Source: Nocardioides sp.
GTDB lineage: Bacteria; Actinomycetota; Actinomycetes; Propionibacteriales; Nocardioidaceae
Length of the DNA stretch: 5,055 nt
Reading direction: 5' to 3'
NCBI GenBank assembly: GCA_003519585.1
Contig: DOWL01000159.1
Location: forward strand, 412 to 5,466
The notes under the pieces: model-generated
Seen by the model: the letters and a program-made list of their open reading frames with translations, nothing else
The model's database searches: none
Told to the model about the DNA's origin: nothing
Program-made: the position numbers and the translations under genes
Shown: positions 1 through 4,781 of the stretch, one piece after another
Layout of the letters: each line of letters begins with the position of its first letter
Numbering within the stretch: the first letter of the stretch is position 1

Positions 1-153
1 TACGCGCGCGGGCGTCGGGGGCCGCCGCGCCGCCGGCGCTCCACCCCCCCCGACCGGAGCCCGTGAGCGGAGCCCGGCACCGGGGGTGGCAAAGGCGCCC
101 CGCCTTCGGACCCGCCGCTGCCACCTGAGTGGCAACAATCGGCAAGTCGGTGT
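1..153. other. Intergenic leader, possible 3' end of an upstream gene
   Basis: No complete gene is visible here. All three + frames are GC-rich; one is open from base 1 to a TGA at 64-66 and another to a TGA at 126-128. Either could be the tail of a gene starting outside the window (Arg/Pro-rich or Ala/Pro-rich translations), and I cannot choose between them. A 9-base direct repeat, CGGAGCCCG, occurs at 55-63 and 68-76. A hairpin at 85-125 is listed separately. No convincing -35/-10 pair for the downstream regulator could be picked out. Confidence 0.4.
85..125. terminator. Hairpin, likely terminator of upstream gene
   Basis: GGTGGCA (85-91) pairs perfectly with TGCCACC (119-125). After a 2x2 internal loop, GGCG (94-97) pairs with CGCC (113-116), leaving a 15-base loop. 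There is no T-tract on either side, as is common for actinobacterial intrinsic terminators. It lies just after a possible stop at 64-66 and before the XRE regulator, so a role in ending upstream transcription is the simplest reading. Confidence 0.45.
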
Positions 154-198
154 GTGAGTTCCTCCCCACGGGATCGCCACACCAGGCAGGATGTGCTC

Positions 199-1623
199 GT
201 GTCACCCGAGTTCGCGCATGCGCTCAACGCCCTGGACCCGGCGGTCCTGGGGGCCCGGATCAAGGCGACCCGGGTCGCGGCCGGACTGACCCAGCCCGCA
301 CTCGCCGGCCAGGACGCCTCGGTCGCCTACCTCTCCCGGATCGAGAGCGGGCAGCGGCGCCCCGGCCCTTCCCTGCTGGAGGCCTTGGCAGGCCGCCTCG
401 GGGTGACCGTCGACTTCCTGGTGCTCGGCGATGCCTGGGAGGACAGCCGGCGCCTCGAGCTGAAGCTGGACCACGCGGAGCTCTCGCTCGTCGGCGGCGA
501 TGCCGCTCAGGCTCTCGCCCAGGCACGTGAAGTCCTCGACGAGGAGGGTCTCGCCGTCCTGTGCGGCGGCACGGTCCGGGCGCGGTACGTCGAAGCCGCG
601 GCGCTCGACGCACTCGGTGACCCCGCGGCCACGGCGGCGTACACGGCGCTGCTCGAGAGCGACCCCGACTCCACGACGGCGCTCCGGGCCGCGACCGCGT
701 TGAGCCGGATCTGGCGCGAGCGTGGCCAACTCCACCGCGCCGTGTCGACCGCTCGCGCCGCGCTGGATGCACTTCCTCCCCAGGAGCGTGGCACCGACGA
801 GGCGATCCGGCTGTCCCTGACCCTGGCGGCCGCGCTGTACACCGTCGGCCAGGTGGAGGAGGCGGCCGCGATCTGCGACGACGCCATCGCGGTGGCCGAG
901 GAGCTCGACTCGCCTCTTGCCCGCGCCTCGGCATACTGGAACGCCAGCGTCATGCGGGCTGAGTCCGGGGCGGTCGACGATGCGCTCCGGCTCGCCAGCA
1001 CGGCCATGCACCTCATGGAGAGCACCGAGCGGATCCGCGACATCGCCCGGCTCCGCAACCAGCTCGCCTGGACCATGGTCCGGGTCCACCCGCCGCGCCT
1101 CGCCGAGGCCCGCGAGGCGGCCGAGCGCGCGGTGGCCGAGCTCGAATGGAGCGCGGCCAGCCCCGCCGACCGGGCCCGAAACGCAACGCTGTTGGCCGTC
1201 GTCACCTACTTGGAAGGTGACCTCGAGGAGGCCGCGCGGCAGGCCGGGGCCGTCCTCGACGCAGCCGTCGAGTTGCCGTTCATCGAGGTCGGCGCGCTCA
1301 TCGTCCAAGGCCGCGTGCACTGGGCCCTCGGCCGGCACGAGGAGGCGCGCGACGCCTACCGCCGGGCCATCGCCGTGATGACCGGGCTGGGAGCAGACCG
1401 CGAGGCCGCGACCTACTGGTTCGACCTGGCCACCCTCGCCGACGAGGCCGGGCTGCACGACGAGGCCCGCGACGCCTACCGTCGCGCCGCTGCCTCCACC
1501 GGCCTGCACGCCCGGCTGGCCGACCTAGGTCGTGTCTCCCAAGTAGCGGTGGATGCAGGCGTCGTCCAGGCGCGCGGTGGCAAGGCGCCGGAGCGAAGCT
1601 CTACTTGTACGTCCAGAGAGTGA
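199..1623 (+). CDS. XRE-family HTH regulator with TPR-like helical repeats
   Basis: This is a cytoplasmic DNA-binding regulator of 474 residues. Residues about 17-77 form an XRE/Cro-C1 helix-turn-helix: LGARIKATRVAAGLTQ, then a recognition-helix region with YLSRIESGQRRP, then LLEALAGRLGV. Residues about 90-440 are Ala/Leu/Glu-rich antiparallel helices typical of TPRs; the last two, EEARDAYRRAIAVM and DEARDAYRRAAAST, are near copies. XRE plus TPR is the architecture of RRNPP peptide receptors (Rgg, PlcR, NprR) but also of many uncharacterised actinobacterial regulators, so the ligand is unknown. I chose GTG 199 because AGGCAGGA (184-191) sits 7 bases upstream and the codons between the alternative GTG 154 and here are poor (AGT, AGG, two GAT). 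GTG 193 is also possible. The last 31 codons (from 1528) are odd: 12 end in A/T, including GTA, TCT, ACT, TGT and AGA, unlike the body. The original C-terminus has probably been replaced. Confidence 0.9.
   Translation: MSPEFAHALNALDPAVLGARIKATRVAAGLTQPALAGQDASVAYLSRIESGQRRPGPSLLEALAGRLGVTVDFLVLGDAWEDSRRLELKLDHAELSLVGGDAAQALAQAREVLDEEGLAVLCGGTVRARYVEAAALDALGDPAATAAYTALLESDPDSTTALRAATALSRIWRERGQLHRAVSTARAALDALPPQERGTDEAIRLSLTLAAALYTVGQVEEAAAICDDAIAVAEELDSPLARASAYWNASVMRAESGAVDDALRLASTAMHLMESTERIRDIARLRNQLAWTMVRVHPPRLAEAREAAERAVAELEWSAASPADRARNATLLAVVTYLEGDLEEAARQAGAVLDAAVELPFIEVGALIVQGRVHWALGRHEEARDAYRRAIAVMTGLGADREAATYWFDLATLADEAGLHDEARDAYRRAAASTGLHARLADLGRVSQVAVDAGVVQARGGKAPERSSTCTSRE
1521..1532. 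repeat. 12-bp perfect palindrome
   Basis: CGACCTAGGTCG is its own reverse complement. It lies inside the 3' part of the XRE gene, exactly where codon use changes, and overlaps the outer edge of the imperfect inverted repeat starting at 1528. It could be an insertion target or a chance palindrome. Confidence 0.5.
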
Positions 1624-1687
1624 CGGCAACGCCGCCAGCGCGGGGTCTGGGCGGCGGCTGCGCCGCCGGGACTTGGGAGAGACGGCC
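1528..1687. repeat. Possible small inverted-repeat (MITE-like) element
   Basis: Bases 1528-1552 and the reverse complement of 1663-1687 match at 20 of 25 positions, with an unbroken 10-base core: TCTCCCAAGT at 1535-1544 and ACTTGGGAGA at 1671-1680. The roughly 160-bp unit starts exactly where codon use in the XRE gene breaks down, supplies that gene's stop codon, and contains a 7-bp GC hairpin (1650-1667). No target-site duplication is visible at the edges, and no transposase is encoded. In a GC-rich background a repeat of this quality could arise by chance; the coincidence with the codon shift is what supports it. Confidence 0.35.
1650..1667. terminator. GC hairpin downstream of XRE gene
   Basis: GGCGGCG (1650-1656) and CGCCGCC (1661-1667) form a 7-bp perfect stem around a GCTG tetraloop, 26 bases past the XRE stop codon. 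There is no T-tract. It is a plausible terminator for the regulator, and it also lies inside the proposed inverted-repeat element. Confidence 0.4.
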
Positions 1688-1840
1688 TTCACGCGCCCGA
1701 CGCGCCCGCAGTGTCCGAACACCCGGTCGCCACGAATTGAACTTGGAGCCGGCAGAGCCTGCGCGTACGGGGAGCCGCCGTAGGCACTGGTGTGGGATCA
1801 TCGACCTTGTCGCCGCGCGACCGTCGAAGGGTGGTGAGCC

Positions 1841-2878
1841 ATGCCGGGATACGGGGCCGAGGAGCGCGCCCTCTTCGAGGACGACGCCACCAAGCTGTAC
1901 GAAGAGGTCTGCCAGCATGGCGGGATCGCCTCCTCCGACTACCGCATCGCCGAGGACGGCGAGCTGCGGCCGGCCTTCGACCTGCTGGTCGAGATGGGGT
2001 TGCTCGGCTACGACACCGAGCAGGAGCTCTGGGTCCCGGAGGACCCCACGGGGGTCCAGTCGCGGGTGGTCTCACCGCTGAGCCAGCAGGCCGCCAAGCT
2101 GCTCTCGGAGTCGTCACAGTGGAACTCCGCCTTCAGCAGCCTGGCGCAGAGCTGGCGACGCGCCCCGCAGGCGTCCGCCAGCGGCTCGATCACCTACCTG
2201 CGCGGCACCGCGATCACCAGCTTCCTGGAGCAACTGCTCGCCGAGTGCGAGGAGGAGATGCTCACCGCGCAGCCGCAGGCCGGCCGCGACCCGCGTCACC
2301 TGGCCAAGGCCGCCCTCCGCGACATCGCGCTGCTCGAGAGCGGTGCGTCGATGCGCACGCTCTATCAACACAGTGCGCGGCGCAGCTCGTTCACCCACAA
2401 GTACGTCGCCGCCGTCACTGCGCGAGGTGCCGAGGTGCGCACCCTCGACGAGTTCTTCAACCGGATGATCGTGGTCGACCATCGCGTGGCCGTGATCCCC
2501 CACCAGGAGCAGGTCGGGGTCGCCGTCATCGTGCGTGAGCCGGCCGTGGTCGACTATCTGGTCGACGTCTTCGAGCGGTCCTGGGAGCGTGGCCGGCCCT
2601 TCACCAATCGCGAGACCTCCCTGCTCAAGGACATCGCGGCCGAGCAGCGCGCGATGACGATGCGGATGCTGATCGAGGGTCACAGCGATCCGGTCAGCGC
2701 CAAGCGACTCGGGGTCAGCCCGCGCACCTACGCCGGGTACGTCGCCGACCTCAAGACGGAGTACGACGCGGAGACCCGCTTCCAACTCGGCTACACGATG
2801 GGCCGGATGGGCGTTTCCGGGCACGAGGAGGTCACCATCTCCGAACCTGACGACGACAGCACAGAGCCGGTGGACTGA
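1841..2878 (+). CDS. LuxR-type HTH regulator with PLD-like domain
   Basis: This 345-residue cytoplasmic protein is probably a transcription factor. Residues about 15-65 (LYEEVCQHGGIASSDY, then LLVEMGLLGY and LWVPEDP) read like a TrmB-type winged helix. Residues about 115-245 resemble the PLD-like region found between such domains, including MRTLYQHSARRS, a strand-like GAEVRTLDEFFNRMIVVDHRVAVIP and VREPAVVDYLVDVFERSW. No HxKxxxxD catalytic motif is visible, so it is probably a ligand- or dimer-forming fold, not an enzyme. Residues 254-322 are a LuxR/GerE-like HTH: FTNRETSLLKDIA, then GHSDPVSAKRLGVSPRTYAGYVADLK and RFQLGYTMGR. An Asp-rich acidic tail ends the protein. ATG 1841 is preceded by AAGGGTGGTG at 1828-1837. 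It follows the XRE gene by 217 bp, so it probably has its own promoter, and it converges with the small exported-peptide gene. The target and signal are unknown. Confidence 0.92.
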   Translation: MPGYGAEERALFEDDATKLYEEVCQHGGIASSDYRIAEDGELRPAFDLLVEMGLLGYDTEQELWVPEDPTGVQSRVVSPLSQQAAKLLSESSQWNSAFSSLAQSWRRAPQASASGSITYLRGTAITSFLEQLLAECEEEMLTAQPQAGRDPRHLAKAALRDIALLESGASMRTLYQHSARRSSFTHKYVAAVTARGAEVRTLDEFFNRMIVVDHRVAVIPHQEQVGVAVIVREPAVVDYLVDVFERSWERGRPFTNRETSLLKDIAAEQRAMTMRMLIEGHSDPVSAKRLGVSPRTYAGYVADLKTEYDAETRFQLGYTMGRMGVSGHEEVTISEPDDDSTEPVD

Positions 2879-2900
2879 GACTGGCTCAGTCCACCGGCTC
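2864..2900 (+). terminator. Perfect 16-bp hairpin ending the LuxR-type gene
   Basis: GAGCCGGTGGACTGAG (2864-2879) pairs perfectly with 2885-2900 around a 5-base loop. The TGA stop codon of the regulator lies within the left arm. No T-tract follows. Its position makes it the terminator of the + strand regulator. Confidence 0.8.
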
Positions 2901-2937
2901 GGTGTCTCGGAGACGTTCCGTGGCGTCCCCGAAATGT

Positions 2938-2973
2938 CACGAGGGCAGTGACCTGGCGGTCACTGCCCTCGTG
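2938..2973 (-). terminator. Perfect 16-bp hairpin facing the small - strand gene
   Basis: CACGAGGGCAGTGACC (2938-2953) pairs perfectly with 2958-2973 around a TGGC tetraloop. Read on the - strand it is followed by ACATTTC, a weak T-run, and it lies 80 bases past the stop of the 51-residue gene, so it most likely terminates that gene. It may also stop + strand readthrough. Confidence 0.7.
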
Positions 2974-3053
2974 CTGTTGAGACGGGCCTGGGGGGTAGGC
3001 ACTGGACCGGACAAGTGGGGGGAAAGTCGGGTCCTCGTCTCAAGTCTTGGAGG

Positions 3054-3209
3054 TCAGAGCGGCCAGCTGGAGTCCCTCAACGAAGTCGACACCTTGCCGG
3101 TCTTGCCCGCACTGGCTGCCTCGGCCGGCATCGCGGACGCGCCGATCAGGCCCGCGGACACAGCGACGGCACCGATCACGACGGCGATCCTGCGCGCGAA
3201 GTTCTTCAT
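3054..3209 (-). CDS. Small exported peptide precursor, unknown function
   Basis: A 51-residue protein with a textbook Sec signal peptide. The N-region is MKNFARR, followed by a hydrophobic core (IAVVIGAVAVSAGLIGASA) and a likely signal peptidase I site at PAEA/A around residues 31-32. Cleavage would release about 20 residues ending KVSTSLRDSSWPL. There is no Cys, lipobox or LPXTG motif, so no disulfide, lipid or cell-wall anchoring. ATG 3209 is supported by GAGGTGGGG (3216-3224) six bases upstream, and an in-frame TAG lies further upstream. Most codons are GC-ending, and a dedicated 16-bp hairpin (2938-2973) lies downstream. It converges with the LuxR-type regulator. I do not recognise a family. 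It could be a secreted peptide signal, a small cell-envelope peptide, or the degenerate remnant of a longer secreted protein. That the gene is real is fairly sure; its role is open. Confidence 0.75.
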   Translation of the reverse strand: MKNFARRIAVVIGAVAVSAGLIGASAMPAEAASAGKTGKVSTSLRDSSWPL

Positions 3210-3215
3210 TAGGTT

Positions 3216-3224
3216 CCCCACCTC
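3216..3224 (-). promoter_or_regulatory. Ribosome binding site of the small exported peptide
   Basis: On the - strand GAGGTGGGG ends six bases before ATG 3209. It is purine-rich and close to the anti-16S consensus, and it is a main reason to accept this short gene as real. Confidence 0.65.
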
Positions 3225-3300
3225 GATCTAGGAGGGCCCACGGAATGGCCCTGCTCCGGTAGTCTGTCGCCAGGGTCAGGCAAGGCGTGATACCGCCGCT

Positions 3301-3612
3301 GCCTCACAAAATTGCATTGCAAAAACATGCAGTTCGTTGAAGCTTGACCTCACCACTTTTAAGCATGCCCGCGCAAGGGCGATTGAGCGCTCGTGAGGCC
3401 TCTGTGACGTGCGTTCTGTCCTGGTGCACCCGGATCCACCATCGAACTGCATCAAGTCGACAAGGTTGTCCTGACGTCACCTCGATGCTCGGGCGACGGC
3501 CACGGCGGCCGGACGAGAACGCCGCACTGCGCCCGATCCGGCGCAGACGGCGCGCGGAGCCCGCGACACGCCGGAGCGCGAAAAAATCTTTTGCACTGTC
3601 GCCCGAGAACGG
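3301..3612. other. Non-coding gap with AT-rich patches
   Basis: No convincing gene in either strand; the open frames here lack a start with a ribosome binding site and carry mixed codons. It contains a markedly AT-richer patch at about 3307-3365 (with ATTGCATTGCAAAAA and TTGACCTCACCACTTTTAA), an 8-bp palindrome TGACGTCA at 3472-3479, an interrupted palindrome GACAAGGTTGTC just before it, and an isolated AAAAAATCTTTTGCAC at 3581-3596. These may be promoter or protein-binding elements, perhaps for the small - strand gene, but no clear -35/-10 pair can be assigned. Confidence 0.45.
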
Positions 3613-3646
3613 CGATGGCTCCCACCCGCGTGGGTGGGAGCCATCG
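3613..3646 (-). terminator. Perfect 15-bp hairpin after tRNA-Ser(GCT)
   Basis: CGATGGCTCCCACCC (3613-3627) pairs perfectly with 3632-3646 around a GCGT loop. It begins seven bases past the 3' end of the - strand tRNA. No T-run follows immediately; a TTTTTT stretch lies about 30 bases further on. It is the likely terminator of the tRNA transcript. Confidence 0.8.
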
Positions 3647-3653
3647 AGCAGAG

Positions 3654-3743
3654 CGGAGGCGGCGGGATTTGAACCCGCGATGGGCTGTTGACCCAAACCC
3701 GCTTAGCAGGCGGGCGCCATAGACCGGACTAGGCGACGCCTCC
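3654..3743 (-). tRNA. tRNA-Ser(GCT)
   Basis: A 90-base serine tRNA on the - strand. The acceptor GGAGGCG (3737-3743) pairs with CGCCTCC (3655-3661), with discriminator G at 3654. The anticodon stem is CCCGC/GCGGG with loop CTGCTAA, giving anticodon GCT (3705-3707), which reads AGC and AGU. The long variable arm (TGGG...CCCA) is the class II hallmark of Ser, and the T-arm is GCGGG-TTCAAAT-CCCGC. CCA is not encoded. A TAGCCT -10-like hexamer on the - strand (3751-3756) lies 7 bases before the 5' end, so it may have its own promoter, though the membrane-protein gene ends only 38 bases upstream and could be cotranscribed. Confidence 0.97.
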
Positions 3744-3750
3744 GCGGAGC

Positions 3751-3756
3751 AGGCTA
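3751..3756 (-). promoter_or_regulatory. Possible -10 element for tRNA-Ser(GCT)
   Basis: TAGCCT on the - strand fits the actinobacterial TAnnnT -10 pattern and lies 7 bases from the tRNA 5' end, which would place transcription start at about the first base of the tRNA. No good -35 hexamer is seen 16-18 bases upstream. Confidence 0.3.
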
Positions 3757-3781
3757 CAAGGACGCCGCCGTTCGCGCCGAA

Positions 3782-4243
3782 TCAGAGTGGTTTCAGGCCA
3801 TGGCCGTGCTGGAGCCGGCGCTGGAGGTCGCGCACGAACTGTTCCCGGTCGACGGCCAGCACGCCCACCGGGATCGTCGTGGTCCGGCCGTCGCGCAGCC
3901 GCAGCTGCACACATGCGATGTCGTGTCGGTAGGTCGTCACGGCGTCCTCGACCGCGTCCCACCGCGCCTCGGTCACTCCGGCGCCGCGGACCAGCCGGAC
4001 CCGGTAGCCGTCGTCCGTGCACCGCATCACCCACGCCCGCGAGCGCAGCCACCAGCCGAGCACCACGCACCCGACCACGCCCACCAGGACCACCGCGACG
4101 AGCACGTCCAGTGGGAGTCCCACGAGCGCGACGACCGCCGTACCGGCGAAGAGGATCAGCGCCAACCCGACCAGGGCCAGCCCCAGGAACCGCGCCACCA
4201 CGGCCGGCGCGAGCCGGTACAACGCAGGTGGTGCGGCAGTCAC
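3782..4243 (-). CDS. Two-TM membrane protein with PH-like C-terminal domain
   Basis: A 153-residue integral membrane protein. After a short N-terminus, two hydrophobic helices lie at about residues 14-40 (VVARFLGLALVGLALILFAG) and 44-67 (LPLDVLVAVVLVGVVGCVVLGWWL) in hairpin topology. The remaining 85 or so residues are strand-rich and end in an amphipathic helix (DREQFVRDLQRRLQ): CTDDGYRVRLVRGAGVTEARWDAVEDA, then VQLRLRDGRTTTIPVGVL. This is the pattern of bacterial PH-like domains (YcxB/YdbS/PH_6-type), in which a W-x-x-V/I motif follows the first strands. The cytoplasmic PH domain would act at the inner face of the membrane; the partner is unknown. The GTG start at 4243 has no ribosome binding site but sits 7 bases from a -10-like TTCAAT, so the mRNA is probably leaderless. 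It is divergent from the 127-residue gene and upstream of tRNA-Ser(GCT). Confidence 0.87.
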   Translation of the reverse strand: MTAAPPALYRLAPAVVARFLGLALVGLALILFAGTAVVALVGLPLDVLVAVVLVGVVGCVVLGWWLRSRAWVMRCTDDGYRVRLVRGAGVTEARWDAVEDAVTTYRHDIACVQLRLRDGRTTTIPVGVLAVDREQFVRDLQRRLQHGHGLKPL

Positions 4244-4249
4244 CCGATG

Positions 4250-4279
4250 ATTGAACAGGTGACGGTCTCACCGAGCCAA
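4250..4279 (-). promoter_or_regulatory. Leaderless promoter of the PH-like membrane protein gene
   Basis: On the - strand TTGGCT (4274-4279) is followed after 18 bases by TTCAAT (4250-4255). Six bases separate the -10 from the GTG start, so transcription would begin at the start codon. The spacer contains the inverted repeat GGTGA-N5-TCACC (4258-4272), a possible operator. Confidence 0.45.
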
Positions 4280-4287
4280 TCGCGGGG

Positions 4288-4316
4288 TTGTGGGTACCCG
4301 TGAGCTGGGTCACACT
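4288..4316 (+). promoter_or_regulatory. Possible promoter of the 127-residue gene
   Basis: TTGTGG (4288-4293) and CACACT (4311-4316) are 17 bases apart on +, with start of transcription expected near 4323, about 20 bases before the ATG. The -10 is imperfect. The -10 overlaps the CRP-like box at 4299-4314. Confidence 0.3.
4299..4314. promoter_or_regulatory. CRP/GlxR-like operator
   Basis: CGTGA-GCTGGG-TCACA matches the TGTGA-N6-TCACA consensus of Crp-family regulators (Crp, GlxR of actinobacteria) at 9 of 10 fixed positions. It lies in the 100-bp region between the two divergent genes. Overlap with the proposed + strand -10 would suggest repression of the + gene. A single good match is suggestive only. 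Confidence 0.4.
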
Positions 4317-4332
4317 CGAAACTCCCCGGCCT

Positions 4333-4338
4333 AGGAGG
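4333..4338 (+). promoter_or_regulatory. Ribosome binding site AGGAGG
   Basis: A perfect AGGAGG five bases upstream of ATG 4344 fixes the start of the 127-residue gene. Confidence 0.85.
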
Positions 4339-4343
4339 CCGCG

Positions 4344-4727
4344 ATGTCTGCCGTTCCCCCCGGTCTGCCCGGTGCGCTGCACGCCCTCGACCAGGCGCTG
4401 GACGCGCCCCGGCGAACGGGCATCCCGCTGGGCAACTGGCGGTGGGTCGTCCGCCAGCGGATGGGTGCGGTGCGCGACGCGCTCGTCGGTGAGGCGGCCG
4501 GCTCGGACGACGGGTGGCTCGCCGCCCGCGGCGGTTCGGCGTTCCGCGAGCGCAACGCCCTGCTCGGCCGGCTGAGCACGCTCGGCCCCGAGATCCTCGA
4601 GACCCCGGACGTCGAGGCGACCCGCCTGGAGCTGAAGCGGCTGGTCGTGGATATCCAGCGGCACGTACAGCGGCTCAACGACATCGCCTACGACGAGGTG
4701 GAGCTGGAGCTCGGCGGCTCCGAATAG
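4344..4727 (+). CDS. Small helical protein, unknown function
   Basis: A 127-residue soluble protein that I do not recognise. It has no signal peptide, membrane segment, Cys motif or nucleotide-binding motif. It appears almost entirely helical: LPGALHALDQALD, then WRWVVRQRMGAVRDALVGE, then FRERNALLGRLSTLGPEILE and VEATRLELKRLVVDIQRHVQRLNDIAYDEVELELGG. The last helix (about residues 90-115) has regular hydrophobic spacing and could form a coiled coil or bundle. The tail is acidic. Start choice is firm (AGGAGG five bases before ATG), and codon use is typical of the window. It is divergent from the PH-like membrane protein with a shared 100-bp regulatory region, so the two may be coordinated, but that is inference. 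It precedes tRNA-Ser(TGA). Confidence 0.87.
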   Translation: MSAVPPGLPGALHALDQALDAPRRTGIPLGNWRWVVRQRMGAVRDALVGEAAGSDDGWLAARGGSAFRERNALLGRLSTLGPEILETPDVEATRLELKRLVVDIQRHVQRLNDIAYDEVELELGGSE

Positions 4728-4741
4728 GCGCTACGGCGCCT
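4726..4741 (+). terminator. Weak hairpin overlapping the stop of the 127-residue gene
   Basis: AGGCGC (4726-4731) and GCGCCT (4736-4741) form a 6-bp stem around TACG, a stable UNCG-like tetraloop in RNA. It overlaps the TAG stop and is followed by a C/T-rich stretch. It is short for a terminator. Confidence 0.4.
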
Positions 4742-4745
4742 CTCC

Positions 4746-4751
4746 TAGGCT
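4746..4751 (+). promoter_or_regulatory. Possible -10 element for tRNA-Ser(TGA)
   Basis: TAGGCT fits the TAnnnT -10 pattern and lies 30 bases before the tRNA 5' end, which would give a short 5' leader. No clear -35 is present; the upstream hairpin occupies that position. Confidence 0.35.
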
Positions 4752-4781
4752 GTCCTCGTTCGGTGGTACGCCGCCGGGCAC

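Noticed and set aside
202..1509. Long - strand open frame antisense to the XRE regulator.
   Set aside because: Typical GC-rich antisense frame without domains; the + strand frame has the HTH and helical repeats.
1744..1771. TTGGAG-N17-TACGGG as promoter of the LuxR-type gene.
   Set aside because: The -10 lacks the final T and several equally poor combinations exist in the same region.
1780..3005. 11-base repeat GTAGGCACTGG at 1780-1790 and 2995-3005, upstream of the LuxR-type gene and downstream of the small gene.
   Set aside because: No extension on either side; an 11-base match within 5 kb is expected by chance.
2902..3231. Open frame of 109 codons on + across the convergent region.
   Set aside because: It starts inside the terminator hairpins and lies antisense to the signal-peptide gene; no ribosome binding site.
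3256..3283. TTGCCT-N16-TACCGG on - as promoter of the small exported-peptide gene.
   Set aside because: The -10 lacks the conserved final T and the spacer is short; too weak to annotate.
3304..3696. Open frame on - running into tRNA-Ser(GCT) and its hairpin.
   Set aside because: Its start lies within the tRNA and the translation is a tRNA/terminator shadow (GSNPAAS-type phrase).
3729..4664. 311-codon - strand frame spanning both the membrane-protein gene and the divergent gene.
   Set aside because: It overlaps two well-supported genes in other frames, crosses their promoter region and has no recognisable domain.
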